Shown: positions 19,491 to 31,650 of the stretch, piece after piece
Layout: each line of letters begins with the position of its first letter
Numbering within the stretch: position 1 is the stretch's first letter
DNA from: Microglena sp. YARC
Taxonomy: Eukaryota > Chlorophyta > Chlorophyceae > Chlamydomonadales > Chlamydomonadaceae
Length of the DNA: 64,000 nucleotides
Assembly: GCA_022414725.1 (NCBI GenBank)
Contig: CM039462.1
Coordinates: forward strand, 3,457,936 to 3,521,935
Direction: 5' to 3'
Program-made: the position numbers and the translations under genes
The notes under the pieces: generated by a model
What the model was told of the DNA's origin: nothing
Seen by the model: the letters and a program-made list of their open reading frames with translations, nothing else
Databases searched by the model: none

Positions 19491-20245
19491 CCCGTGAGTA
19501 TCCCCCAAAAGAAACACTGCTAGTCACCTGTGAACACACTTTGGTGGTCGGCCCTAGTGCAAGCAAACTGGCTGGCCCCCTCTACCTCACGCCTCGTAGC
19601 AGGGACGTACCATTTATGTACTGTATTAATTAATCACTGCTTGGCGTTGAGTAATGGATGCTTGGCGTAATGGATGCTTGGCGTGGAGTAATGGATGCCA
19701 TGATGGCGTGTGTCATCTCTGCACACTCATCTACCCTAGGACAGGGAAAGGGAGCTGCCAAGAGGCTACTACTACTTCAACAGTAATGTACTGCTGGCAG
19801 TACATGTTTATCCCCCAAAAGAAACACTGTTTCTTGTATATACACGCACCGGTTGGCGTGGAGTAATGGCAGTCATGATGGCTTGCGTCATCTCCCCACA
19901 ATCATCTGCCCAGGCACCAAAGTAGTTCCTTGCATGTCTCTGGTACTTCTTTGCATGCTGCGGGGCAAGGAGTTGGGGCAGTGAGGAGATATGAGATGGC
20001 AACTTTGTGTGATAAGTTTATGCAACTCAGCGGATGATTAGGAATTCGATTTATAGAAAAAGGTCATTGGTCATACGTTGCACCTCAAATTTTGTCTGGA
20101 ATTCTGAGAATTTGAGAATTCTGGGAGAAATATCGTAAATTGGGCCTGAAACAGTTGACCTACGAAGCTCAACCTATTACTGTCAATTTCAAATCATCCG
20201 TTGAATCGCAATTATAAGTATCAACTGGTTGCATGGAATTTTAAA
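19491..20245. other. No gene seen; dispersed-repeat fragments
   Basis: Contains M1-end fragments ('cccccaaaagaaacactg') near 19505 and 19808 and further 'cttggcgtggagtaatgg' copies, but no convincing exon. Confidence 0.5.
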
Positions 20246-20499
20246 TGCTGGCATCCACTTCGTGTGTGTGCAGCGCATCGCAAATTGAGCGACTCGGTGC
20301 CACCCCAGTGCGACGAGAAGCCCCCCAAACCCCCTGGGGCTCCACACTCCGCCCTATACCGTGCTACGCCACAATCCGGAAATCAGGTTTGTGTCGCAAC
20401 TTTTGATACACAACTGGACCTACAGAAAGACTGAACAAAAAAAGTGTCACCAATGCAGGTCGGTTTGGTTACATGGCTATCAGCATTCAGGCTTCTCAT

Positions 20500-20745
20500 C
20501 GTCTGTGGGCGGAGTGAGCATGGGAATAAGCATGGGCGTAAGCAAGGGAGTAAGCATGGGAGTAAGCATATTGCGTATGTACGTTGCAGTGGGCAGGCGG
20601 AGTAGGCATGGGAGTAAGCATATTGCGTATGTATGTTGCAGTGGGCGGGCGGAGTAGGCATGGGAGTAAGCATATTGCGTATGTATGTTGCAGTGGGCGG
20701 GCGGAGTAGGCATGGGAATAAGCATATTGTGTATGTATGTTGCAG
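20500..20745. repeat. ~52-bp minisatellite, about four units
   Basis: Units are 'agcatattgcgtatgtatgt', 'tgcagtgggcgggcgg' and 'agtaggcatgggagta'. Confidence 0.9.
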
Positions 20746-21354
20746 TCATACCTAGTTTTACCTTTACCCGGCTCGCTATATCCTACCCATGGTTTCTCTG
20801 CCCACAGGCGGTGAGCAGCCTGAAGGCTGTCAGCCCATGTACTCCAACCAAACCAAACTGAACCATTTCAGCAACCTAGGACTGCAGTTGGGACCGCACC
20901 CCCACAACAGGTCAACATACGCTAAAGCCAGCAACCAGTTCATTAAGCGTTTCATTCAACAAGGCCCTCCTGGTCATCTTGGCTCAGTGCATGGTGCCAT
21001 TACAGGGGGGGTGCTGGTGCGAAACTAGCGGAGCACAGTGGGACTTTACCCAGGCCACATTTGCTTAACAACAACAACAACAACAACAACAATAACAACA
21101 ACGAAAGCGGTTGGTGGTGCGATTTGATAGGGCAAAAAACGACATGAAATTGCACCAGCCAGAAAGTGAAATGTCTACGGATCACACTTTCCTGTAAATT
21201 GCACCTTGAAAAACCCCGATGGTCATTCAAAGGTTATCTTGATTGTCCGAGGTTGGGCAAGTCCCTGTAGCCTATTTAAGAACCCATGGACTGTCAAACG
21301 CATTTTCATAGACAGGGGAAACAATAGGAAGACAGGGAAAACAAGGAACATCAT

Positions 21355-21562
21355 CACTGTTTCATTTTTGGGCTACATGTAGCAGCTTCCACCCAGCTTC
21401 ATTAGCCAGGGACCGAGTCAAGCCCACAGATTACGGCTGCATTGGAATACCTTTCATGCCAGCTTTCAGACGCGCTAGTTAGCTCCAGGTTTGGCCCAAG
21501 GGTGGGTGAAAGGAGCTGCCAACAAGCTGGTACGCGTAGCCCCCCCCCCCCCCAAAACAGTG
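21355..21562. mobile_element. MITE M1 copy with poly(C) in its right end
   Basis: It begins 'cactgtttcatttttgggct' and ends 'gtacgcgtagccccc...aaaacagtg'. The CCCC of the terminal repeat has expanded to a run of about 15 C. Confidence 0.75.
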
Positions 21563-22644
21563 ACTATCATAAGGGCATGCAAATGGGCACCTCTGGAAGT
21601 GAACATACATTTATTTGACAGCAACAACACAGTGAGCAGGGTAAATGCAACCTAACAAAGCAGAGTGACTCCTGAGCACTACACGTACATGCTGGTACCG
21701 GCTTCATTCAGTTTTTGTTGTTAGGTTGCACTGACACTACTTGCTCACTATGCCCACTGTTCAAAGTTCTGGCGAAAACACGCTGGGCCCAGCAGCCCTA
21801 ATCAGATCACTATCTGGACCTCATCTTTGGAAGGGGCCAAATCCCTGAAAGCTCCCTAAAGATCCCCTTTCTGAAAGGAAAAAAGCTCTCACCCAGATCC
21901 CCACTCTCACCTCCTTGTAAGTATTTGTCTCATCACTGCTTTGGTCATCCCCCTCTTGGCTTTTGCATACAGCCAGTGCAGAGGGTTGTCGGGGATGAGC
22001 AATGAGCATACCACTGCTGAGAATTCCATGATGTCCCAACCTAGACTGTCTGGGGGGCAAGCTTGGATGTCTTGTGGAGAGCATTATCAGTTTATGATGC
22101 TGTCGCCCTTTGCAACTTGACGGGAAGCGGATGGGAGAGACAGCAAAGCTAGGAACGCCTTAATTCGCGCAGAGTAGATGTAGCATGCTTGGTTTGGCAT
22201 AGGTGGATGGCTTGAATGTCAAAAAGTGGCAGAATGTTTTTGCAGGTAGGGCTTTGCAGAACTCACTCGAGCCTGGCACACGACGCGCGCGAAAGCCCTC
22301 TTGCTCACTAAAAACTGTCGGTCGGTCTGTCGGTCTGTTGGTCGGTCAAGCCGAGCCAGCTGAGGTTGATAAGATGTACCTCCGGCCTGGACCTGCCACA
22401 GGACGTACCGGAAACAAAATAGGTCGCTGGCGCCTTGATCCCCCTTCTTCTGTATCTCTATTGTGAATCTTCTTGGTGTTCGCAAGTCGGTAAGTAGTTC
22501 GCTATTCGCTTTGTGGCGGCGTTGTGTCTGCACCCAGGCGGCTTTTTTGCATCCCCTTGCTACCGTGCCGCCTCTGTCTTCAAGATTACTCGATTAACAT
22601 GCTTCCGGTGCTTACGCAGAACTTAAAGTATCCTTGAGGGCACA

Positions 22645-25267
22645 ATGTCTACTTCTGAGCTCGCCTGCGTTTACGCCTCCCTCATCCTCGTTGATGATGG
22701 GCTCGAGGTCTCCGCGGGTGAGTTCCATCCACCTAGCTTTTTCTCATTTTCAGGGCAATGCAATTTTTTTGCTAGTCGCTTTGGGGCGTCATAGGCTTAT
22801 CACGAGTCGCAAGTCGCCTGAGCTCTCATGCATTTCGAGCTGACTGGGGTCCGAATCGGTAGTAATGGGTTGATTGCGATAGCTTCCTAATTTGCCCAGG
22901 TTAGTTCCACAGGAACAGGGCAGGGATAGCACATCCCTCAAGTGTTAGCACAACCCTGCAAAGATGCATTATAGGATGTGACTCAGCCCTTCCTCCTCTT
23001 ATACCCATCATGATAGCCTCCATGACCCTGGAGCTACAATACATGGGAACAATGCACGTATGAGCATTTTGAGTGGAGTGAGGACTGCGCCCTGATGCTG
23101 TCTACTGTTTGTGTGCTGCTGATGAGAATGATATGGTTACTTAAACTTGTATGCAGTCAAGCATGCTCAACATGTTGATGAGGCGTGTCCGAGGTGTGGC
23201 AACACCTTGGACCAGTGTGTACTAGACCAGCCTGCTCTTGTTCATGTTGAAGTTCTATGAAATGGAGGTCAGCCAACCAGATCACTTCATACCTCGAAGC
23301 ACCTGATTTGGCTTTCCCATGCAACACCACTCAGTCCATTGTTTTGCTGCGTTGACACTTCTCTGCCCCCCCCCCCACCCCACCTCCCCCCTGTGTACAC
23401 GCCAACTTCTGCGTTCACCAGGCCTGTTGTATAAGCCAGCGCGTCAGCCTTACCACCCTGTTTAATATCATGACCATCATCACCATCCAACCACCATCCA
23501 CCCTCACCTTGCTGTCTACCCTTTCCCAACCAGACAACATCAACAAGATCGCTGCCGCCGCTGGTGTGACTGTTGAGGCCTACTGGCCCACTCTCTTCGC
23601 CAAGTTCGCTGCCAAGAAGAACATCGGCGAGCTGATTGAGAACGTTGGTGCTGGTAAGTTTGAGTTCGATTGATGGCTCTTTCTGAAAACAATTCATTAG
23701 TTTTTAGTCCTATATTAGTAGAGTTGCGGGCTGTTTGATTGCTTGATGATATAAACATTCCAAAGTCTTCCATGGTCTTTCAGCAATCCAGCTGCACACA
23801 TTGTGTGGCAAGTATGTGTAGTACACTTCACTTCTGCACCACACTCCTGCATACAGAAAGCAATTTGAGACTTATATACAGTACTGTACAGAATGGCGCT
23901 GGAGAGATCCCCGCCTCTGCTTTGCTCGGAAACAAGTCTTGAAGTGTATTCCTAACAAAACCAGTTTATTTTTTTCAGCTTCAAGCAGCATCTTCTAGGT
24001 ATCTCCCTGAGATAGCCATTGGGCATAATTTCAGCAGTGATAGAAAAGCGATGATGCTGGCTTCCTTGTGCACCCTCTTTAGGTTGGTTTGAGCTGAATA
24101 GCCAGGAAGGGGAGCTACCTTGAAGCTGGTGCCCGTGGCTGAAAAAAGTATCTTTGAACAAAACTTGTTGCTACGCAGGGAAGTTCCTCCTGCCTGTAGG
24201 TACCCAATACATTTGATTTCACGCACAATTATATTGAAATATGATTCTAACTTCATTTGACAGCGTCGGGAAATTTCTGACAATTTCGGGGGGGGGGGGG
24301 GGGGGGGATAAATTGTCTTCAATTTTTACCCGTCCATTTCCTTTCATTTAGCAAACAAAACATGTCAAGTACACTTGAAGTCTTTGATGAAGTTCATTCC
24401 AGGGGTAGTTTTTATATTATGCCGCCTCTCTTTGTTGGGAGGCGGGAAAGGCGACACCATAGGGGTCATCCCCCTGAAGCATGTATGCATCTTCCATGCA
24501 CTGCATTGTACTCGTATACAGGGGATGCCTACACATTGTTTTGTTAAATCATTATTTTGGTTCCTTTATTTTGGCTCTTTCATTGATTCGTTGATTTACT
24601 GAGCCATCCTCTTGTCTCCTCACTCTCACTCACTCACTCACTCAGAGAAAAGGTTCACACTGCCGAATTTTAGTCCTGCCTGGATAGATACGCTAGGTCA
24701 ATATAACCATTCTATATAGCTGAAGTTACAATCAAAATATGTGTACTAAATATGGTGCAGAACCACGTATAGTCAGGGCGCACCGCGGCTGCTTTGACCC
24801 AAGGCCCTAGGCCCATTCTAGAGCTTAAGCAGTTCCTTTGTCCAGGAAAATGTGTGTAAGCAAGATAAATATATGTACTTTTTCACCCACTAACTCTCTC
24901 ATTTCATTCAGTCAATTAGTCATTTAGTTGGTCAGACAGTGCATAAGAAATGGTCTTATTATGCCTCATTAATATTATTTTCTTGCACTGGGGCTAACTA
25001 TCTTAAGTCTAAAAGTGCATGGTAATCTCCGAGTTGGATCTGAGGTTCAGCACTAGAAGACCGCACCCCATCTGAACTCTGGGCATGATTAACTTCTCCT
25101 CTGTTATATTGCTAAACCTCGTATGCCCCATTTTATTCCTTGTAGGTGGAGGAGGAGGAGCTGCTGCTGCCGCCGCCGCTGCTCCCGCTGCTGCTGCTGC
25201 CGCTGCTGCCCCCCCTCCCCCTGAGGAGGAGTCCGACCAGGACATGGGCTTCTCCCTCTTCGACTAA
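22645..25267 (+). CDS. RPLP1: 60S acidic ribosomal protein P1 (exons 22645-22717, 23534-23653, 25146-25267)
   Basis: Splicing three exons at GT-AG sites (GCGG|gtgag, ccag|ACAAC, GCTG|gtaag, gtag|GTGGA) gives 104 residues with consistent phase. The N-terminal helical domain begins [19 protein letters not shown] and includes [19 protein letters not shown] Gly/Ala hinge follows, then an acidic tail ending [14 protein letters not shown], the conserved P-protein C-terminus that binds elongation factors. P1 pairs with P2 and docks on P0 to form the ribosomal stalk. The length is slightly below the usual 105-115, with a very Ala-rich hinge from GCT/GCC repeats. Intron 2 (1.5 kb) contains a MITE M2 (23971-24148) and a poly(G) tract near 24290. 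The start is the first ATG of exon 1 and matches the family N-terminus. Confidence 0.95.
23971..24148. mobile_element. MITE M2 copy in the P1 intron
   Basis: The ends 'tttttcagcttcaagcagc' and 'gtggctgaaaaaa' with the inner pair 'cttctaggtatctccctga' / 'ggggagctaccttgaagct' match the M2 layout, with several changes. Confidence 0.6.
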
Positions 25268-26044
25268 GCAGTTGTTTCTGAAACATAGTCCATGTGATCT
25301 ATGTAAAGTCGGGCATCATGTTTGCTTTTTCTCTCTCCTCCTCCCCTACCCGCCCACCCCTGGCAAGGCAAGCAGCAATGCCCAAGAAATTGGGCCGGAT
25401 CACCCCCCTCCCAGCCATCCCCAAATCAGGGTTAAGCTGAGGTGCAGCCTTGACCATACCCCCCGCCCTCCTAATATACACACTCCCTATATCCGATCCA
25501 AATGTTTACAGTCGCTTTGCTACTGGCTTACTGCAAGGCTTCAGACTTGTAGTAGGCCGCATAGTAGCTTGAAAGCCGTGAGGTTCAACAACACAAAAAT
25601 ACCAAGGTCCCAAACAGAATTGTGGTAGTGGCGGAATTATTATTTTAGTAGGAGAAGAATTGTTACAAGGTTCTATATGCTGGCAAGTAAGCGTCTGTAA
25701 TCTGGAAAGTACTGTGCCGTAATACTTAACTCAGAGGTTAGCAGACTTCCCCCAGTGTGATAACCATGGGACCAGATGTCGAACCGATTAACTAGGTAAC
25801 ATAGCTAAATAGCTTTAGCCAGCAATTTGGCTGCTCGCCGTCGTTGGTCAACAACCAATTACCTGGGAAATGTAAAAGTGGACTTTTTTACTGGTACACT
25901 TTTTATCATTTTAATTGTTGTTTTCCATTATTTTTCCTTTATTTGCTTCTTCTGTTTTCATACGTACACAAGAATCCTAACTTGTAGTAGTACCGGAGCC
26001 CCGGAGGGTTTTCCAGAAGAGCAGGAGCAAGCATAGCTTTGGGC
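25268..26044. other. P1 3' flank; no further gene seen
   Basis: Non-coding by inspection. It includes a dispersed 'taaatagctttagccagcaa' repeat near 25800. Confidence 0.45.
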
Positions 26045-26270
26045 CACGTGGTAGTGAGAGCAGGCAAGATACGATGGCACCAGGCTGCATCAGAAGGACC
26101 CCCAGCTCTGCTGCCTGAGAATCAACTGATTGTATAGCCTGCGTCCTGTGACGCAACGGACCCTTCCTTCTGGTCAACGGACCCTCCCCACGTTGCATCC
26201 TGGAATGCAACGGACCCTTCCATGTTGCGTCTGCGACGGAGGATGCAGCGTCCTGACTCCTGAACATCCC
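26045..26270. repeat. Dispersed repeat with an inverted copy at 57990-58185
   Basis: 'gcagcagagctgggggtcct', 'ttgcgtc', 'gacgcaac', 'gtccgttgaccag' and 'gcagacgcaac' occur in order at 57990-58185 and as the reverse complement here. The unit is rich in short 'gacgcaac/gttgcgtc' palindromic motifs. Confidence 0.75.
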
Positions 26271-26963
26271 TGGATCGCACTTACCTTACGAGTGTTCTAA
26301 TTTTGTATGTATCCGCAAAGGGTCCCTCGACCTATGGAGATGGGCAATGATGTGGACAACGGTCTCCTTGTTAGATAAATTCCTGGTTATGAGCAGGCTT
26401 TTGAAAACATCTTTAGAAGGACGAGGAGAAAAACAATCAAACAGGTTATTGCAACTTATGTTATCAATAAATCCAATAACAGTTATACGTTTATCCTGGA
26501 TGTGATTTAATATGAGCTTGGTGACATAGCTTCAGTCTCTGGTCTGCTCCTTGAGCAGACCAGAGACCGGTCAATTACTCCTGGTTACCGGTACATAGGT
26601 CCAGCCAGCAGTTACATGGCGGCAATCCCTGGTCTGCCCAATTACTGCACATGGATTGTTGACGTATTTTGCCCTTGCTTTTTTTTGTAGTTAAAGGAAT
26701 CTCACCCCAGGAGGTGGGTCTCCAAACACAAACCAGCGGCACCGAGGATTCAGTTCGAATGATGTTGCTACTCCTACAAAAGAGTAGGCGCACTTCTGAT
26801 CTCAATATTGCTAGGAACCGCAAAGAATGTTGGAGACAGGATGTGTCTGATGGAGATGTTGCAATCTTTGGAAGATTCCCACTTCCCAGGTTGAATCTCT
26901 GGCCAACAATTTGCATGGAGGTGGGGGACCTTACAAACTTCAACCTGTCAACTGGAAAATAGT

Positions 26964-27629
26964 TAGGGCTGTCAATACCGTACGGTATTTTCAATTACCG
27001 TACTATATATCGTGATATACCGTACGGTATCGATACCGTACGGTATTTTTATACCCTTTTTTGGGAAAATCAGTATAAGACCAAGGGGATATAACAGGAA
27101 ATACCGTTTACACGTCCATACACTTATAATCAAGTCAAATGGACCAATACTGAGGAAGATAGAAAAACACGGTAATATCGTGGTCTATTACGATGTATCG
27201 TACGGTATAAATTCCCTGACCCAGACTCAGGTGCTTCTGGCGAGAACCGAACCGCCGACCTGCCGAGTCGCAAGCCCAAGCCAAAGCCGATTTGGACCAA
27301 ACACGATATATTGTATGGTAAACACGATATATCGTGTTTACCGTACGATGGATCCCAAAAATACCGTACGGTTTCCTTGTCATGTGAACCGATATTATGC
27401 GTACCGGGTGATGGATATTATGTGTATCGGGTGATGCGATACTATGCGTATCGGGTGATGGGTATCTATGCGTATTGTATCGTATGGGTAGGGTATCTAG
27501 GAATATGTGGTTGTGGTGGTGGGTCAAAAATTGGTTGGTGGGTAACCTGGGATGGGATGTGGGTGGTCAGATATATCGTACGGTACACGGTAAAATAAAT
27601 ACCGGGAGGTATGAAGCTTGACAGCCCTA
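26964..27629. mobile_element. hAT-type non-autonomous transposon, 666 bp, perfect 8-bp TSD
   Basis: The terminal inverted repeats TAGGGCTGTCAA / TTGACAGCCCTA are perfect over 12 bp. The element is flanked by a perfect 8-bp duplication AAAATAGT (26956-26963 and 27630-27637). These features define hAT-superfamily insertions. The interior is dense in the palindrome 'taccgtacggta' and variants (for example near 26977, 27019, 27036, 27190 and 27363), possible transposase-binding sites. No transposase ORF is present. Confidence 0.93.
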
Positions 27630-27637
27630 AAAATAGT

Positions 27638-28969
27638 GGAGAAGGTCCTGTTCTCCAACCAACTTGTATTTTCAACCAACTAATCAACTTCTTCAACCAA
27701 CTACTGCACCAAGTCACCAGAGTACCAGACGCTTGCCCTAGGGATGCAATCTCTGGATTTCAAGGAAGGAAGAATGCTGTGTGCCATACTCAAATGTCCT
27801 CATGGAACCGTTCAAGATTAGCACCATGTGGTTTTTGTATGTACCGACAAAGCCTTAATGAATACGAGAATACTGATTCCTTAACATTGTCTGATGTGTA
27901 ATTGGAAGGTCGAGCGAATCTCCCTCTGTTCATCCACGAATGTATGATGAGATTGGGTTTTGTATATTTTGATGAGAATGCATAGATTAAAACTGTTTTT
28001 ATGATCCCTCTACATCATCTGATGTGCAATCTAGAAGTGGAAGGTCGAGCGAAGCTTCCTCTATTTATCCACGAGTGCATGAAGCGATTGGATTGATTTG
28101 TTTGAGTTTACTTTCTCGTGGTAATATTGTTTAATTGTTTTCCCTGCCGAAGACGGCGAGCAGCCAAATTGCTGGCTGAAGCTATGTAACCAAGTTCAAG
28201 AAGCGATTGGATCAAGCATTTTTATAGGAATACTTGGTTTTTGTTATCGATTGTTAAGAAAGGAATGGAATAAAAGAAATATAAAAGATGATCACGTTCA
28301 CACCAGGTAAATTTATTTGTCCTGCCAAAGACGGCGAGCAGCCAAATTCTGGCTTCAACCAGCTACCTGTTTAGCTAATTAGCTAAGTTCACGTTTTGCC
28401 TTGATAAAGATTACATCTTTCCTGATTACTATTTTACTGCCAAAGCAAGAAATGTAATCAAACAAATTGATAACAACAGAACTGCCACCCAGATTGACTA
28501 GTGCTTCAGCCAATAACTTCTTCACTTGTGTCTCTGAACAGCATCTGAGGTGGAACCGCCCCCCAGTAGGTAGGAAGACAATTAAATAAATACCAGTAGC
28601 GCACAGGTCAGCCAAAGGACACTGGCGAGACGGTCACATTTGGGATAATCTACAGGTGGACCAAACTACAACTCTAGTCCCACAATCCATGCCTATGCCT
28701 TAGGGCAATCACAGGTATGATCAGGCAAATGCACCGTGCATCTAATGCATCCAGCCAGTGCATCATCAGTGCCTAAGCATTTCAATAGGCAGGACAAAAC
28801 CCCGTGTTCCATCCATGCATATGCATATGCAACGCTCGGTCGCTGCCAACCGCCATGGTAGCGCTGCCAAGGTAAAGTAGCAGCCCGTTCTCTACCGCCG
28901 TAAGGCAGGGCTCCCTTAATAACACACCCCACCCGGCGTTATCATTACGAAACGCTCCTCAGCAAGTAT
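27638..28969. other. No gene seen; dispersed repeats
   Basis: Two copies of 'gacggcgagcagccaaattg' occur at about 28152 and 28332, and 'tggaaggtcgagcgaa' is repeated at 27904 and 28039. I could not support an exon. Confidence 0.5.
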
Positions 28970-31594
28970 TTAGAAGAAAGAGGCGTTGATCTCATCAAGC
29001 AGAATGTTAGCCTCGCGCACAGCAGAAGCAACAGAGGGCTCGTTCAAGCTAGTAGGGGAAACCTCATCTAACCTACGCTGCAACTGGTCCCTGGCATCCT
29101 TCAGAGAAAGTAGCAACACATTGGTCATTGCAACATCAGTGTTGCTGCGCACTTGGTCCAGGATGGTGTTCAGCTCTGAGTTGGCGGTCTTGATCTCGGT
29201 GACCTCGGAAACTGCAGGGTGGTGGAGACAGGTGGTGGGTGGGATACTGAAGGTGGGGTCCAACTGGCCAAGTGGATGGGTTCACATGGACCGGGTTTAG
29301 GGAGTCAAAGGAGAGAGCGTGAGGGGTGGTGATGGGGGGGGCCGCCAAGTTATTATTATATTTGAACACATGTGCAGAGTAATCCCTTAGCAGGCAGGGC
29401 AAATCAAGTTCTATGCAGCGTCGCATGCGACACTAAAAGATGGCGGAGAGTGTTCACGTCGGAGCAACAGGTTGCAACAGAAGCGAGTTAGTTATGAGAC
29501 CGTTGGCTGACGTGTCAGCCTTCATCGCGGTCAGACAGATGGTCGGTCGGTCGGTTGGACGAATGGGTAAACATGGGGGATCCCGCCCTCTTGAAGAGAC
29601 GGCTCCGCCAAACCAAGCACAAACAAAAATTGGAATGGTCAGTACAAGGGGAAGGTTAAATTTACAATTTCTGAAATGGGTTACGTGCCTACTTCCTCCT
29701 TAGGAGCAACTCCGCAGATTACATCCAAAAAATGCTTGAGTCTAGGGCTCGCGCACCGAAACCCATCCTTGATGTTTCCTGAAAATCCTTGTTGAGCAAA
29801 ATTTGAACCTAAGAGCTAAGTACTGGGTAGCTAATGATCCAACAATAGTGCGGCACTCGTCAAAGGACCACAGCAATAGAGTCAGTCAAAGGAAGCATTT
29901 CGAAACTGTAAAACAGTATAAGTCAAAGTAAGCAATTTGGGTGAGCATCCAAAAAAACCGCACGATCCTAAAAAGGGCATCTTCCTGATGAGCATTAGAT
30001 AAGCATGACAGCTGGGTGCATTCTTCTCAGAGTCAAGCTACTTTTTCGTTTCCAGCTACGAGCATCAGCTTCTAGGAAGACGCTGACAGTGAGCAGCCTG
30101 AAGGCGCACATGCAATGTACCCAAACCGAACTTCCAGGAAGCTCCCTGGTCATGGCCAAAACCTAGAACAGCAAATTTACACACACAAATGGGATACTGA
30201 TTCACTGTTGCAAAACAATGGTATGAACTTTTCCCACCCTAAAATTCATAGTTTTTATAAAACCTTGTAACACCTACCCGGCACATCGGTTGTTTTGAAT
30301 GTTAGTTAAACTGCCGGAGAAGGTAAGAAACCTTAGAGGATTAAACCATGCAACCAAGGTTAAATCTTCAACCGCTCACCCAGCTAGACATGTCTTTAAC
30401 TGTCTACACCCATGTGATAACATTCAAAATATTATATCAAAATGTTATGCCCAGGAGTGTGGAATGGTCGTGTTTATGCTAACCATGTTTACTCCAACCA
30501 CAGACAGTGGGAAACCTGAAGGCTAACAGACCATGTTATCAATAGCTCTTACCCAGACGGTCAGCCATGACATCAGACCCAGAGTAAGTAACCTGGGGCA
30601 TGTCGGCGGGCATTCCATTTGTAGACATATCCATGCTTGAGCTGGGCATGTCAGACATGCCCATGGCCTTGCCAGGCTGCTCAGGGATGAGCTCACTCAG
30701 CACATTGGCAGCCTCAGCAGGAAGGATCATCTTAAGGTTGCTCAGCACCTCGGTCTCGACATCGGCACCCTTCTCAACACATTCTACCACACGATTCTCA
30801 ACCTCCTGCATGGATCAAAGTTTTTTCCTGTAAGATGAGGGGGCGGAGAGGGAGAGAGAAGGGGGAATGGTGGGGGGAGGGGGGGAGAGAGAGAGAAGGC
30901 ACGAGGGGACTAACAAGTGGAAGTCATTGAGCAGCCCAGAGTTGGCTAAAAACCCATGTCACATTTGTTCTTCCTTAGAGATGCAAGCCAGGATACAGAG
31001 GGCCGAACCCACCTTAAAGATGACAGCCGACTTCTCGTCCATGGGCCTAGGATCTTGCATCAGCTCCACGAGGCTCTCGACATCAGTTTGGCTGCAGTCA
31101 CAATTGTCGGAAGTCGAAAGTTACTTTTCCGTTTCTACTCCCAATCACCAAGCACGCAAGAAACCCAAGCATAAGAGCACATCCAAGGCATCGCAACGTA
31201 CAGGGTAGCAATTCGGTCGTTGAAGGTTACCACAGCGCCAGCAGCAGACCTGGGTCCGAAAGCCAACAAGTCAAAAGGAGTTCCTAGCCACTTGGCAATC
31301 TTCTCTCCAGCAGGGGCTGCAGTACCAAAACGGGAAGAAGAGCTATGAATATGGGGATCGGGCCATTGATGAGAAGTTCCCCGAAAATAAGCATGAAGCC
31401 CTACGTTCAGGAACGCTGAATTCAGGAGTGGTATACTCGCTGGGAGTGCTAAACTCAGGGGAGCTGTATCCAGAGGTCTCGGAGGAAAAGTTGGAGGAGG
31501 GCACAGGCACGGTCCTGCGCGCAGCATTGCGGCTGTAGACACAAGAAACACCCGCCCTGCTGACTCTGGCGAGAGAAGAGGTAGAAGCCAACAT
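28970..31594 (-). CDS. Unrecognised protein with plastid-like leader, five exons
   Basis: Exons in coding order are 31405-31594, 31202-31316, 31013-31091, 30553-30805 and 28970-29211, all with GT-AG borders and compatible phases, giving about 292 residues. The N-terminus begins MLASTSSLARVSRAGVSCV, Ser/Arg-rich and almost free of acidic residues as in algal transit peptides. A block KIAKWLGTPFDLLAFGPRSA follows, then acidic helical segments (VESLVELMQDPRPMDEKSAV, EVENRVVECVEKGADVETEV), a Met/Ser-rich linker (KAMGMSDMPSSSMDMSTN) and a C-terminal helical part ending ANILLDEINASFF before the stop. I do not recognise the family. The helical, acidic, Cys-poor composition suggests a structural or scaffold role, but that is inference only. 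Confidence 0.75.
30395..30545. repeat. Dispersed SINE-like repeat copy in an intron
   Basis: 'ctttaactgtctacacccat', 'ccaggagtgtgg', 'cctgaaggctaacagaccat' match the copies at 15.2-16.3 kb. It lies in intron 4 of the minus-strand gene, immediately next to exon 30553-30805. Confidence 0.55.
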
Positions 31595-31650
31595 ATTGTC
31601 GAAGTCGTAAGATATGTTCGAGGCTGCGCAAATGCACAGGTTGTATGCAA

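Noticed and set aside
28379..28615. Minus-strand ORF of 78 codons
   Set aside because: Opens with TTG, lacks an ATG start and a recognisable family; likely non-coding or 3' flank.
29440..29703. Plus-strand ORF starting MAESVHVGATG
   Set aside because: Good start context, but it lies inside an intron of the minus-strand gene, has no recognisable domain and no splice continuation that I could support.
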